From: Rosellinia necatrix
Lineage: Eukaryota > Ascomycota > Sordariomycetes > Xylariales > Xylariaceae
NCBI GenBank assembly: GCA_021209875.1
Contig: JAGYVD010000004.1
Span: 2,666,001 to 2,730,000, forward strand
DNA length: 64,000 nucleotides
Direction of reading: 5' to 3'
Both the position numbers and the translations under genes were made by a program. Positions 1-12,176 of the stretch are shown piece by piece. The notes beneath the pieces were generated by a model. It was not told the DNA's origin and ran no database searches. It worked only from the letters and a program-made list of their open reading frames with translations. Every line of letters begins with the position of its first letter. Position 1 is the first letter of the stretch.

Positions 1-905
1 CTTCTTCATGGCAAGGCACGAGGCACCAGCACACAATGAAAACAAGGTTAAACATCAAAAATTACGTCCGGTACGATCCCGAAGGATAATACAGAGCAGT
101 CGACTCCGCGCTGTGCAATGCAGGTCTCCCACCCTACTGCTCGAAATTCAGGAGCTTCAAACAGTCGAACAAGGTAAGTATGAAGAAAGAAAGAGGAAAG
201 GAAAATGAGATTGATGGGAGACAGGTCATGTTTATATAGGCAACCTGGAGGGCGGTGAAACAGGCGGTCAATCGATTAGACCGGCAGAATTATAGTTTAG
301 ACAGGAACGCATTGACCCCATCCTGGCCCATGTGTCACGCTGCCGAAGTCAGGTACTGTTCCTATGGAGCGATTTGATTGGACAACCAATGTCTCGAAAC
401 GGTCAGGAATTAGGCACCTAGGTATCCACTCAGATGCATCTCAAGAGATAGGTGGGTACTGTGCACCTGTTTTACAGTGAATACCTACTCAAGGTACCCC
501 TCTACACCCCTGCTTTTACACCCGCTGAACGCGTCCTGGCTTAAGCAGAGGCGCCTTTTCGCGTGGCATCCATCTACGCGTTTATTACAACTGTCATATC
601 TCCATTGCCTCGCTCTCTGCCCACCACAAACGTGACCTAGAACACCTCAATTCACAAAACAAACCCTACTCCGGCTGCAATAGAGATCACCCTTATTAAA
701 GCTTAGATTCACTATGGCCTATTGTTGTATATCACCTAATCCCACCGGTCTTTGAAGAATTGCATTTGCTGCGCCTGTCTCGAACTGCCTTGATCAGTCC
801 CACGATTGGGTACCTACCCTGTCCCCTTTCCAACCATCTCTTCTCAACGGCGCATAGTGTGTGCAAGACCATTATCGGCGAGCCCAGGCGCTCTACCCCG
901 GACCA
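1..905. other. Intergenic, no supported gene
   Basis: No open frame here carries a recognisable motif or splice pattern. A 66-codon frame near 8-208 has low-complexity composition and no support. The right part is the likely promoter and leader of the CAF-1 gene. Confidence 0.5.
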
Positions 906-3040
906 ATGCCTCTCTTTTCTTTGTCCCCGAATGTGAAATCATCCCCAGTAGCAGCCAGGGAGAGATTGCAGAACAGGTTTGGTAATGCCATCGGTGCCGC
1001 CTCTCGCCCGGCCTCGATTGATGCTCTAGATTGCGAGAATCCCTCTGTGCAGAAATCCCCCACCATGTTTGCATCTACCGTCGAGTGTCAGCCTCGTGAG
1101 TTCCCCGCAATCTCAATGCTATCTCCCATTCCCTCCCTTACCCTTCTCTCTTTCCCCCCTACCTTCGCCTCCCTTCCTGCATAACATGCAGTTGCCCTCG
1201 GCAATTTCCCCTTCGCCGAGGAATTCTCTAACAGCATCGTACTCAGAGCCATCTAGTATGCCTACCATCGCGACAGGATCCCCTCCAGGGGGTAGCCCGG
1301 CCGGTCTTACCGAAGCCGGTTCTAGCACACCTGCTCGTGACTCTCTCTCCCCACACATCACACCCTCCAAGTTGCCTCAACCATGTAAACCTCCCTCAAC
1401 CAGCTTTGCACAACAACTAGCCAATCCGAACCTCCCTGTGCCAGCTTCGAAAAGAAAGCGCACCGTGACAGTGGATGAGAAGGGCCTTGCGGAGAAAAAG
1501 CAGAAGCAAGACGATGCCGCAACGGAGAAGGCTAGAATCGCTGCCGAGAAAGCCGCCGAACGAGAAGCAATCAAAATAACTAAAGCCGCCGAAAAGGCTC
1601 GGGCCGACGCCGAGAAAGAAGCTGCCAGGGTTGCTAAGGCTGCCGAAAAAGCCAAGGTAGACGCTGCAAAAGAAGCGAAGAGACAAAAAAAGCAGGAAGA
1701 GGAGCTCGCGGCTAAAGCAAAGAAAGAGAAACAACAGAATTTGATGGCCAGTTTCTTGAAAAAGGCCCCCACTACACCGTCTAAGATGAGTGATCGTCCT
1801 GCTACTACAGTCATGATCGATACTGCAAGCCCAACCAAACAAAAAGTCGAAGTCACCAAATCTGCCTATGAGCTTAACTTCAAGCCTTTCTTCATTAAGC
1901 CTGGGGTTACCATGGCAGCTACGTTATTTGAAATGGACAGTGAGACTAAAGAGGCGAAATCGGCTATTCTCGACGACTACATGAGTGGTATTAGAGGCGA
2001 ATTTACCCCAAAGCGGCCATTCGACGCTGCAGGGACGTTCCAATCCGCCTTTCCACAGCAGCGTGGAATCATCCCACCCAGTGTCAAAAAGATCATGGAG
2101 ATGATACACGGAGATCCTTATCAGAACATATTTGGAACCACTAGTTCAAAAAGCGAATCGCAAACCGAGAAACTTCTCGTCGATGCCCAAGACCAGCTCA
2201 GCGCTGTCCCCATGAAATACATCCGCTTTTATGAGGACGTTAGACCAGCATACTGCGGCACTGTTACAACGCCTATAACATCCCACACGCTTCGAGTGCT
2301 TTCTCGTAGGCCTGTGAGCAGGACCATGCCCTTGGCTTACGACTATGACTCGGAGGCGGAGTGGGTGGAAGATGATGGTGAAGATCTCGATGATGCTGAA
2401 GACGAGGAGGAGGATCTTGAGCCTGATGAGGAGATGGATGACTTCGTAGACGACTCGGAAGCTGTTCCCACCATTATTCGACCAGGTTTTGAGACTGACA
2501 GCTTGCCTGTCAGCACAGGCTTGTGTTTTGAGGACCGAACGCGACTGGGACATGCTGTGGTACAAAATTATCGATTGGAATTTATTCTAGGTAAGTTTAG
2601 CCGTGTTCTGCGTTATTATCTCCTGTTGACATTATCAAGATTCTCTAGAACACCACCCCACGATAAATCCTTTCTCCACGGAATATTGGCCAGCGCCAGT
2701 AAAGAAACCCGCAGCAGTCCCTACGATATTGTCAACACCAGGAACAATTACTTCCATGTTACCTCCCGCAGCGCCCCGGCATCCAGCCACTTCATCGGAT
2801 CTCAAGGATGGTGTTCCACAAAACATTTTAGAGGATTTCAAACGAGCCCTATTAAGTGATGAGTGCAAGGATTATTCCAAGGCGACGGTCATCGAGATGC
2901 TAGCCAAGAGATTCACTAGTTGTACCAAAGCACAGGTGAAGGTGACGCTAGATACGATTGCACACCGTGTCACGCCTGCCGATGCGACAAAGAAATCTGT
3001 TAAGAGGTGGGCTCTTTTACCCGCTTTTAGTCTCAAGTAA
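906..3040 (+). CDS. RLF2: Chromatin assembly factor 1 large subunit (Rlf2/Cac1/p150)
   Basis: The product is the large subunit of CAF-1, which deposits H3-H4 behind replication forks in the nucleus. Exons 906-1095, 1247-2590 and 2649-3040 give 641 aa. Intron 1 (GTGAGT, CTAAC branch, CTCAG acceptor) joins the ATG at 906 to the main frame. Intron 2 is GTAAGT...TCTCTAG. Visible in order: a Ser/Pro-rich N-terminus; a long Lys/Glu/Ala-rich KER-type helix (about residues 155-224); a PIP-box-like QNLMASFL (about 226-233) for PCNA binding; a block around FYEDVRPAYCGT; a strongly acidic run (about 430-470); and a C-terminal winged-helix-like domain after intron 2. The KER, acidic and C-terminal order is the family signature. 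The start is the least certain point: an in-frame ATG at 1258 is the alternative. The gene is convergent with the next one. Confidence 0.88.
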
Positions 3041-4767
3041 TTTCCGTTACGCGAGCCAAGTTGTTTTTGGCGTTCAGGAATCGACCGGCGTTTTGGGGAG
3101 GGGCTATCATCAGCGATACCAGCCATATCCGAGGCGTGCTTGTATTTGATTTGGGAGGCTTGTTTTGCTTGCATTTGTATGGCTGTAAGTTGCTCGTGGG
3201 GAGCGCAAATGCATCGCTCGCATAGTTTTGTTCGCTATTACAGCAAGAGAGAACAAGGAAAGGCGACAATCCCGTGTATATGAGAGCACTGGGATGACAT
3301 GAATACAGCCATTCTGTCTAACAATTCGTCTGATTCCATAGATGGAGCAAGGAGCCGCGGCTCAAGTAAGATGAGACAGTAATGAATCCGACGATGAACC
3401 TATGTCTCGGTTTCAACTTATATGCTGGCACAACAATCGTGTGACCTCGGTAGTATAAGGTAAAACAAACAGGCTAGGGATCTAGTGTTACCACTAGTCT
3501 TTGCATAGGTACACTATAGCTCCCTATAACCTCCTCAACGGTTACGCAACGGTTAGTGAGTTTAACTCGACCAAGTAGCCAGATCTACAAACCCGACACC
3601 GTCATGAATTAAAGACGAAAGTTCCGTAGGTACTTGTTCCCTCTCATATTTTACGCCACCTGGTGTTTCGATACGTTAGAGTTGGTCATCTATTAAGTTA
3701 CAAGAAGTGAAAAAAATGAAGAGATAGTTACAATACGCCGGTAGTTTACCAAGGCCGGGGCTTCCAAGCCTCAGGTTGGCATAGTGATTGCACGCGTAAA
3801 CATCGTCACAAGCCGGGAGACAGGCTCACGCACAAACGTCGTATCAGGTTTCTCCTGCTTATTCTCCCTTGACTTTCTTCCCTGAGTATGTCATAAATTC
3901 ATTATTGGGTTTGTCCCCGTGTCTCGGCTGCCCTTAAACCCCCTCCTCACTAGGAGCCCGTGGAGGATGGAATTTCGAAAGAGAGGACAGCAGCAGGCGC
4001 CATAGGCAATAAGAGGCGGTGAAAGACGAGGACACTAGCTGATATGGTATCTACGCAGAAGGTACCAATAAGTACCAAGGCGGACTTGAGGGAATGCTAC
4101 CGAGTTAATGATTCCCAACCATGGGTACCAGAGATAGATATCACATCCTGGCCGGCCGTAATCGATCTTTGAATCAGGGCACGAGGATATGTTAGCTACT
4201 AGGTTACAAGCAGATGAACTGTTACGAATCACGATTGATGCTGCGCAAGAGCTCTTCAGCGTATCTCATAATACAGTAGGCATTTGCTATTCCCCTACAA
4301 TACAGAGACGGTTAAACAAGCGACCCGGCGGTAGTCGAATCGATGTCCAAGATCCGCAGCCAGACGTTGGCAACAACATCACATGAGCCTCCTAGAAGTC
4401 ATTTGATATCACCCATGCCACTCGTTCAGATGATAGTCGCTCGTAAACGCGCTGTCAGTTACAAGTTGACAACCATAGGGCTCCTCCCCTATTCATACAC
4501 ACAAGCCCCGAGCCGCCGCTACGCTTTTGCCCCATAGGTTTGCTGATTAGGTAAATACAGTTTCATAAATCCTACAACATTAGGGGCTAGCTCCTAAGCA
4601 ACGAGCGGTAGGTCGTTGTTTGGGCATTCATAAAGCCAGTCACACTTCTGCGAGCTGACCCCAGTTCTCTCCTGGGTTCAACGGCGTCACGCCACACCCC
4701 CAGTCGGTTTGGGAAATACTCGTTGCCTTCCCTTTTCTGGAGTAAGCCACTAAACCGGCAGGTGATC
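3041..4767. other. Intergenic between convergent genes
   Basis: This holds the 3' regions of the CAF-1 gene (+) and the eIF4E2-type gene (-). Short open frames here lack motifs. I see no RNA gene or repeat of note. Confidence 0.5.
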
Positions 4768-5943
4768 CTACGATCGTTGATCATCCTGTGTCTGTTGTCG
4801 GGACTTGTTGTGGGGGCGCTTGTCGCCATGATGATTATGGGCTTTCTCGCGACGTGATTCTTCGATCATGCTTCGCTGCTGCATACTGGCGTCGTGGCTT
4901 TTCCACTCAATTCGGGTATCGTTTGGACATCGAAGTATGCGACGCATCGTCTCACTACATGAGATGATAGTTAGCTTCGATGCTAGTCTAGATAGAGATT
5001 GCGAGATGCGCTTACCGAATCTTGAGGACTTTTTGACCTGTGTTTCTGGTCCAGATACTCAGAACGTCCTCTCCATTACGCATGCTAAGCACGACCCCAC
5101 AAAGCTCATCGGATTCATCACCAAATTGGTCTCCGACACAGGCTAAAATTAGATCCTCATAGTAGCGATCGGCTACTCCTTTCTTCAATCGCAAAATCCA
5201 TTTCCCACCATGCTTGTTTTCTTCGTCTTCCCATATGGGACGGACACCGTCCTTGAAAAGGTGATAGTCTGACACAGTCGGGAGTGAGGAGGGGCGTTTC
5301 AAGTGAGAATAGGCAAGCCAAAAGTCCTCAACCGTTTTAATGGACATCATGGCATGCAGCGTTTTGTCGTATTCAATGTAACCATTGGCCTTGGTAATGG
5401 GGGGTCTATACCAAAAAACCCAGGTATCCCTGAGAGCGTGCGAGGGGATGGTGAAGGTTTGCTGTCCTGTCTCTGCGATGGGCCCCATTGACGGTTTGCC
5501 AGTGGTGGAGCGCATGACTTCCTTCGCGGATTTCTCTGTCGAGGGTGTCTTGGCTCCGACGGCACCCATCGCCTGTTCAAACGGATTTGCTGACGTCTTA
5601 GGTGTTTTGGCCGAGCCAAAGGACGCAAATGCGCCTGAGCCTAGGCCGAACTGGTTGGCGCCTCCAGCGCTCGTGGGAGAGGCTAAAGCGGCGGGCGTGG
5701 TGGAGGCGAAAATGCTGGGGCGCACGTGGGAAGAGGTTCCGCCGTTCCGTCGGGATAGGCTCGAGAAGTCCCGGGGTGTTGTATTATCGGTCGGGCCGGT
5801 CGGGCCAGCAGTGCCCAGCGACAGGTTGCTGCTGCTAGCACTGGATTTCGTCCCTTTCGTGAGCAAAATCGACTAGACATAGATCAACACACGGGGCGGA
5901 CATACTTAGCACGACGAGTCCATATTGATTCCTGTTTATCCAT
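4768..5943 (-). CDS. eIF4E2: eIF4E family cap-binding protein, eIF4E2/4EHP-like
   Basis: The product binds the mRNA 5' cap. eIF4E2-type proteins often act in selective translation or repression. Reading leftward, exons are 5943-5906, 5840-5016 and 4954-4768, giving 349 aa. The first exon is only 38 nt and encodes MDKQESIWTRRA; the introns have GTATGT and GTAAGC donors. The first 140 or so residues are Ser/Thr/Pro/Gly-rich and probably disordered. The eIF4E fold follows, with DTWVFWYRPP, VEDFWLAYSHL, LFKDGVRPIWEDE and GGKWILRL. The residue matching the second cap-stacking Trp of canonical eIF4E (human Trp56) appears to be Tyr (IEYDKTL), while the Trp43 position is kept. This suggests a eIF4E2-like rather than canonical eIF4E. 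The last exon supplies RRILRCPNDTRIEWKSHD, as expected for the family end. The first acceptor has close alternatives (AG at 5841 preferred). Confidence 0.9.
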
Positions 5944-6740
5944 GGTGCCGGCTTGTTGTTCGCAGCCTGTATCTAGCTGTATCAAATGCTGTGAAACTTA
6001 GCCCAACCCCGTGGTTTCTCTTCAGGCCCAGGCAATGCGACAGAGCAGGCTACGTCTATGTTGTATCCGGTACTTTCTTCCCTCCCTCCTCGCTTGTATC
6101 GTGTTTAGGTGCCGGGCCTGTCGAGCAAGTAGACGAGGGTTGGTCTCGTGTGCGGGCCGTATATAAGTGACGACGGGCGACGAGGATGTGGCTGGACGGG
6201 TGGGTTGCTTTGCGGGATCGTGCGTTTGTGGGTGGTGGTAGCGGTGGTAGCGGTGGTAGCGGTGGTGGCGGCGGCGGCGGCAGCAGCAGTGGTGGCGATG
6301 GTAGTTCTGATAGTGGAACGACGTGGGATACAGCAAAACCAGAGGAACAGCAGCAGCAGCGGCAGCGGCAGCGGCGGCGACGACGACGGATTTGCACAGG
6401 TGGGTTTGGGCTCAGTAGTAGCGATTCAGTGGCAGGTAGGAGAGATGCGGATGGGAATTGATATAATCAGCGGTGGCGGCTTGAAGAAAATGCTAGTTTG
6501 GTATGGTGGTTAGTTGGGTTATGATGGGGGAAGAATTGGTTGCGGTTCATTACTGAGTCTTGGTTGGTTGGCTATGAGAGAGCTCGAAATGTTTGCAAAA
6601 CCAAAGGCAAAAACCCCAATGCGCCGTCGGCAAGCGCTAACTACCTGCTCCGTACCCTGGCTACCTGATAGGCAGGTACCTTGTGACATGTGGCGTCGAC
6701 AGTTCCTGGTGTTGTGCAGTGGCCGGGTGCTGCGTTAAAA
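5944..6740 (-). promoter_or_regulatory. 5' leader/promoter region of the eIF4E2-type gene
   Basis: This lies directly upstream of the ATG at 5943. It contains a long triplet-repeat stretch (separate entry). Open frames across it are repeat translations (poly-Gly/Ser, poly-Val/Ala), so I call none. The promoter assignment comes from position only. Confidence 0.35.
6233..6392. repeat. Trinucleotide-rich tract (GGT/AGC/GGC then CAG/CGG)
   Basis: On the + strand a run of GGTGGTAGC units passes into GGCGGCGGC and AGCAGCAG, then into CAGCAGCAGCGGCAGCGG. On the transcribed strand of the neighbouring gene it reads as CCG/CTG/ACC triplets. It begins about 290 nt upstream of that gene's start codon. 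Confidence 0.85.
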
Positions 6741-8562
6741 CGGGCACTCTTGCCACCCAAGACTTTGACCCGAGGTGCCAAGACCTGTATCTAGGTAATG
6801 TATACAAGTGTAGCATTTCTGGCTAGACATCCTCAATATCTTATACAAACGATGCTCATAATCATGCAAGTTAAACTGTATACATGCTCTGATCATTTTT
6901 ATAACATATTGATATAGTGCAATAGGGTAACGGGCCTATATCTGCTAATTGCTGGAGATGGGGCTGCAATCTTTTCAGCAGCTTTTACTAGCCTACTCAA
7001 GTAACTAGGCCCCTAAGTTTGATGCCCACTTAACTGATATATTGTCAAACTGAGCTGATTCTTGGAGTATTGTTGTTTTGGTGCCGTTTCCTCCCTAACC
7101 AGCCAATCTCGATTTAAACTTTTGCAAGGTGAATTTTGGAGAAATCACATCCGTTTAGGTACCTAATACAACGTGGTTTTAAAACGGCCCTTAAAACTAC
7201 CATTGAATTTTATCAACAGTTTGGGCCCCAGTTCTGCCATATAAAAACTAACTGAGCCATGTCGAAGTATTTCAACCACGTGAAGTCTCCCATTCTTGCC
7301 ACATAGATACCTAGGGACATCTGTAGCCATTTAGGGATGTTATGAGACCCAATGCAGGGTGCCATGGCCAAACACAAGTTGTCATCTGAACCAATGTTAG
7401 GTATACAATCGAGATTAACAACACTTGTCCGCAACATTACACAGGTCCTTGGCCAGGCACCAACATCAATGCACTCGAAGCAGATAATGAAGACATGTTT
7501 GATGCAACACTCTCCAGCTGCCTCGTTGACTAAATAAGAAGCAAGGCTGGCCAAACCCCCGGGTTGGCTGGGCTCGGTCTCATGCTATCGGGTCCAACCA
7601 GAATATGGTTTGGGAATACCTACACTATATGGCAGCCTGCAGTGCCTTATATGTTAGAACTATACCTCGGTCAATAACCATAGCACTTGAATTAGGATCG
7701 CTGGCGCTGGAATTTTTGCCTTCTGATTTAGCACATTTTAAGCCAAGTCGCATATTTCTAGCATGTCATTTACTGAAGCTTCGAAGAGGTATTACCTACT
7801 TAACCGAATTGGTGGCTTGCAGCCGGCCAAGGTTCCAAGTTGACGTTTGAAGATGATAGTAATAGTATTGTTGCTAGAAAGTTGGTTTACCTTAGGATCT
7901 AGCTACTTAAGTATTCGATGCTATTTTATACGTCAAAATCAGTACTGTGGGTTCATGCCCCCCCCAACATCTTGAGCTGTGGAAATTCGTGCTTTATTGA
8001 CAGATAAAGTGCCAAGAGAGAGTGCCGAAGGAATATCAGTACGGCTACAATATATTACTAATTCATGGCTCATAATAATAGTACTTATAGCCTTATGATA
8101 ATAGCAATACTACTAGGATAGTGTAAGGCCTAATGATATACTATCTTTTAAGAGAATACAGAGGTGATCCCTGTTAAGGAAAGGACATAAAAAGAAGAAA
8201 CTATTTATGTATAATGTGTGGGGCTAGCAGAAGCCTGCAATGGAGGGGTCAGATGCAGCAGAACCATTTCTGAAATGGTCCACTGCTTAGATAGTATGTT
8301 AATGTTTCAGTTTGCAATAGGCGAAGGACTGCGATAAAATTCAACATATAATGGCTATTAAGGGTTGGGGATTTTTTCAATAAAATTTATTGTTTAGACT
8401 ACAAATTTTCATTGCAAAATATAAGCAACCTACCAAATCGCCAATCCAGGAGGAGAGTGGGTTGTTCCGATAGTTCTAACCCCTCCTTGTCCGTCGCAGC
8501 AGAATTCCCCTAAGCCCAACGACTGCACACCGATTATATGTAGGCAAGGACCAATAACTACC

Positions 8563-8632
8563 CCCACCTATTAACCTAGTAGGTACCTACTTAGTGCCTA
8601 GGTAGTTCGCACTACCTACCTAGGTACCCTAA
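8563..8632. repeat. TAGG/CCTA low-complexity patch
   Basis: Near-palindromic mix of ACCTAGGT, GGTACCTAC and CTACCTAC words. The same sequence type recurs through the intergenic parts of the window. Confidence 0.7.
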
Positions 8633-9894
8633 CAGATTGTCTAAGCCGCTGGCTGCTCTTGCTACCAAATTAGCCACAAACTATCACACACTTATTATCT
8701 TTCCTCTCGCTATTCTTTCTAGTCGTTGGTTTGAATATTTAATTGTCTATTAGTCTAATCCTAACATAAGGAAATCGGCTTGGACCAGGTGCTGATTTAC
8801 CATCTTATTATGATGAATCCCAGAATACGCAAGAGGTTGCTTTCAAGTTCCATCCGCTCAATAAACCGCGCCGGCAGCGGGTAGCCTGAATCTCGGGTGG
8901 TTGCGTTCACATGTTGCACCTTTATATCTACCAATCGACGCTAGGATCTAGAAGCTACTCTTCAACATTGACCAGGCTGCGCACGGTGAGAAGGGCTTGC
9001 GTCAGAGTCGGGATGATGTTACTGATATCCCGATAACATTATATGACATCACCAGAGGTGACAAACAATTCATCCCCCACTGCGATCGGAATATTGATAT
9101 GGTGCAGCGCATACTGGAATGGCCTCGTAAAAGTGAACTTGATGCTGAGGTATTGGCGTCCTCCAACCCCCCGAACAAGTGGGTAACAAAGTGAAGTGCT
9201 AGCAACGACATGGGACGGTAGCTCAATGCTCTTCACCAGCTTGACTGGTCATGCCTACTAACGGCCCCCAATTATGATGTCCCTTTCAAGATTAGAGAGA
9301 CGCTCGAGGGTGAAGTAAACTGGGCAACAGCCCCTCGTCCAAGGGACAATGCGTTTTCTGCTGGGAGCAACCCTAGAGAGCAAGCGATAGAGAGCATAGA
9401 TACGGCCTCACGTCTTTTTCAAATGTAAAGACTTTGGGGAGGAGGCACTCCGGGGAAGGAGTAGGGGGGTTAACTATACTCAAATAACGGCAGTGTTTAT
9501 TTAAAAGAAGCTGCTGAGCTTCGAAGTAGATTGATTGACCTGTTGTTTGGTAATGAAGTACTTACCTAGGTACTGCTCCCAAACAAGTGCCTAGAAAACC
9601 GGTTTGCTGCCTATGTATTACCACCGAGTATGCTAGCAACTATATACTAACTTCCTAGGAAGTCATATGCAGGGTAATGCTGATGCCGGTTCATAATGGC
9701 ACAATATTCCATCTCCGCTGATGTGTTCAACGCAATGTGTTATAGCTACTTAGACTTGCTCTAACATAGCTTAACCTAGGTACCTAGGTAGGTAGGTAAT
9801 GTAGGTGACAAGGTTATGGCTAGATCTTGGCTAGATCTTAGCTAGCGCTTATCTGGGGGGTTCTCCGGCACTGTTGCTTAGGTAGGTAGGTTTA

Positions 9895-9918
9895 TTAGAC
9901 GTTAATACTACTACTACT
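9895..9918 (+). repeat. Dispersed TTAGACGTTAAT-(ACT)n unit, copy 1
   Basis: The word TTAGACGTTAAT runs directly into ACT triplets and is flanked on both sides by TAGGTAGG-type DNA. The same 12-nt head and triplet tail recur at 22088 and 50838. Confidence 0.8.
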
Positions 9919-11422
9919 TAGGTAGGTACTTAGCTGAGGGAGGGCCTCGGCGGACGGCGAGATATATTCCGAAATTCTGGAGACAGTAGATGAAATGTGG
10001 GGCGTACAGCCGGCTGATCCTGTAGCATTGTAAATTTTCTTTTTTTTTTGCTCCGGCTCTTACCTGGTCTCTTTCTCTTCTTCAAACATTTGCAAGACCA
10101 CCGACTCAAATCATCGTCAGCCTGCTCGCCCATAACGGGTTCCTTTTCCACGCTGCTGCCGATTCCGATGTGTGTGTCGAGAGTAATTTCTACTTAGAAT
10201 CCCTTGCCTAAAACCATCATCACGAGGGCCCTTAATTGTTGGCCTCCCATGATGCGATGATGACCTGAAGCAATGTACAGTCTCGTGCCCACCTAATCCG
10301 TCTGCCAGTTGGTACACAACGAGATGTAGAGAGAGGAAAGAAATATGCACTAGCGCACTGCCACGAAGGTGAGTCTCTGTGCTTTTTGTTTGTTTTGCGA
10401 CCTGCAAGGATGAGATTAAACGTTAGGTAATCTGATGAGCTCAGCCAGCCACCACACGTTCATTTTGCCTTGGGCGTGTTGAGGCTATGGTTGAGCTTGC
10501 TGAAATGCGGCACTATCTGAGCACACTGCTTCCTGCTGTCAAGTTTCAAGCAAAGTAGTAGAAAGCTCAAGACACTAACCTTATCCTAAGTAGTCGGGAA
10601 TCCTTCGAGTTTGAAATGGACAACACTCAAGTAGAGTATCACATGCGCACGCTTACGTTAAAGGCTAGAAGAAGGTCGGATCCGTTCCGGTTGGGTATCT
10701 ACATCATAATCTTGCTGAGTGCGCAGAGAGGAAAAATTATCTGCCGACGGTCGATAAACCTATAACTTATATTCTTCCCCACATCAATAATCGTAGTGCG
10801 CAGGGGCGGAGTGCTTCTGTTCCTATGAATAAGGAATACCTTATCGACATTTGTTTGCCAGTCGTACCTAAACACCATTCCCAACCATGGTGAGTTGATG
10901 GTTGGGGTGTTTCAGGTTTCTAAACACAATTATTCGACGACAAAATTACCGTGAGCGCACAGAAGTAGGAATATGTGCGGCCAGACGCGGTCGTAGTGTA
11001 CGTTGGTAAACAATAGCGGTAACTACACATAGTCCTATAATAATAAAACTAAGTTACTCCAATAACAATAATCCAGGAATACAATTCACAATCCAGACTA
11101 ATCCCCATGCGTTACACTACACCGAAGACTCTTCTTCATGATCTGCCACGCTCCAGAAGCCCCTCGGCAGTCCCTGAACTAGGCTAGACGATTAGATACT
11201 AGCACTGCGATAAACACCCATGAAAACCATTCCTATCACGTTATCATCTTTGACTAGCCCGGATGGGCTGTCGCAACCGTCGCGGGGTATCCATATCTCA
11301 TTACGAAAAACCGATTGTCTGACGACATATACTTGTCCTTCGGGTTTTTTGCAACATGCGTGCACTTGCTTGTCTTGCGTTTGTTTGAAGGTGCTGTCAT
11401 CATCTCGGTTCGGCCGCGTGAT

Positions 11423-12176
11423 TTACTGGTCTTTGCCTAGAGAGTCGGCCTTGGCACGAAGATTGGCAGCAGTCGAGCCGGACTCGGAGAAGTACCGCCC
11501 AAGCATGGGCTGCATGAAGGATCGAAAGATAATTTGAGCACCGCTGAAAGGCAGTTAGTATAGGAACAATATGCAGCCACGAAGCTTGGATCTGGTCTTA
11601 CCCAAAAGCAGGAAGCGACAACCATAGCAAGAAGACAAACTTGAATGTATAATAGAAAGGGAACCAGTAGACAACACTGATAATGCTCTCAATGACACTA
11701 TAATAATGGTTAGCAGCCCAGACGAAGCATGGTGGTGGGGTTAACCTGATATAACATACGTGAAGAGGGCGAAGACAACCCAGTACTAGATATTGGTTAG
11801 CCAGGTTCTTTCTGCGCGCACCATAGACCACATAGACGTACAGTAAGCCATTGGGTGTCGTCGGCTTTGCTGGTGCTGAATAGGGCAGCCAGAGAGTAGT
11901 AGCCGGGAACGACGAAACCAGCGAGGTTGGTTAACAACTGGCCTCCGAGGTTGAAAATAATGAAGAAGAAGTAAAGAGTAGCAACGCCGATGACGGCATA
12001 TACTTTAGGGATAGACGTTTGCTTCTCGAGGTTGGTAAGGAAGGCGTATTTACCCAGCTACGAATGCGATGTCAGTCCCGGATAGTTGAAGAGAGGTGGC
12101 GCACACAAAAAGCGTCAAAGCATACCTCACGATCGAGCAGGGAAATGTAGTGCTGCACACGGTCCTGGGCTGACAT
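11423..12176 (-). CDS. YOP1: Yop1, REEP/DP1 ER-shaping protein
   Basis: The product is an ER membrane protein that uses hairpin segments to curve ER tubules with reticulons, and it binds Rab-GTPase-linked factors. Five exons, read leftward: 12176-12126, 12057-11842, 11785-11760, 11697-11602 and 11543-11423, giving 169 aa. All four introns have GT-AG ends with CTAAC-like branch sites. The start MSAQDRVQHYISLLDRE is typical. Hydrophobic pairs follow (around VYAVIGVATLYFFFIIF and YWVVFALFTVIESIIS). Then come the family core VVYWFPFYYTFKFVFLLWL, and MQPMLGRYF near the end. The hydrophilic tail ends GKDQ. Exon 3 is a 26-nt micro-exon; without it the frame breaks. Length and order match the family fully. 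Confidence 0.96.

Larger units (their letters stand above)
6741..11422. other. AT-rich gene-poor stretch
   Basis: About 4.7 kb without a supportable gene. All frames are stop-rich, and several segments (roughly 6.8-7.2 kb and 7.9-8.4 kb) look clearly AT-richer than the genes. A frame at 8997-9194 (DITRGDKQFIPHCD...) looks faintly protein-like, but no exon could be joined to it. TAGG/CCTA low-complexity patches lie near 8563-8632, 9773-9800 and 9879-9936. A decayed repeat is possible; no transposase or reverse-transcriptase motif was seen. Confidence 0.5.

Noticed and set aside
6056..6513. Poly-Gly/Ser, poly-Val/Ala and poly-Pro frames
   Set aside because: These are translations of a triplet repeat and not real proteins.
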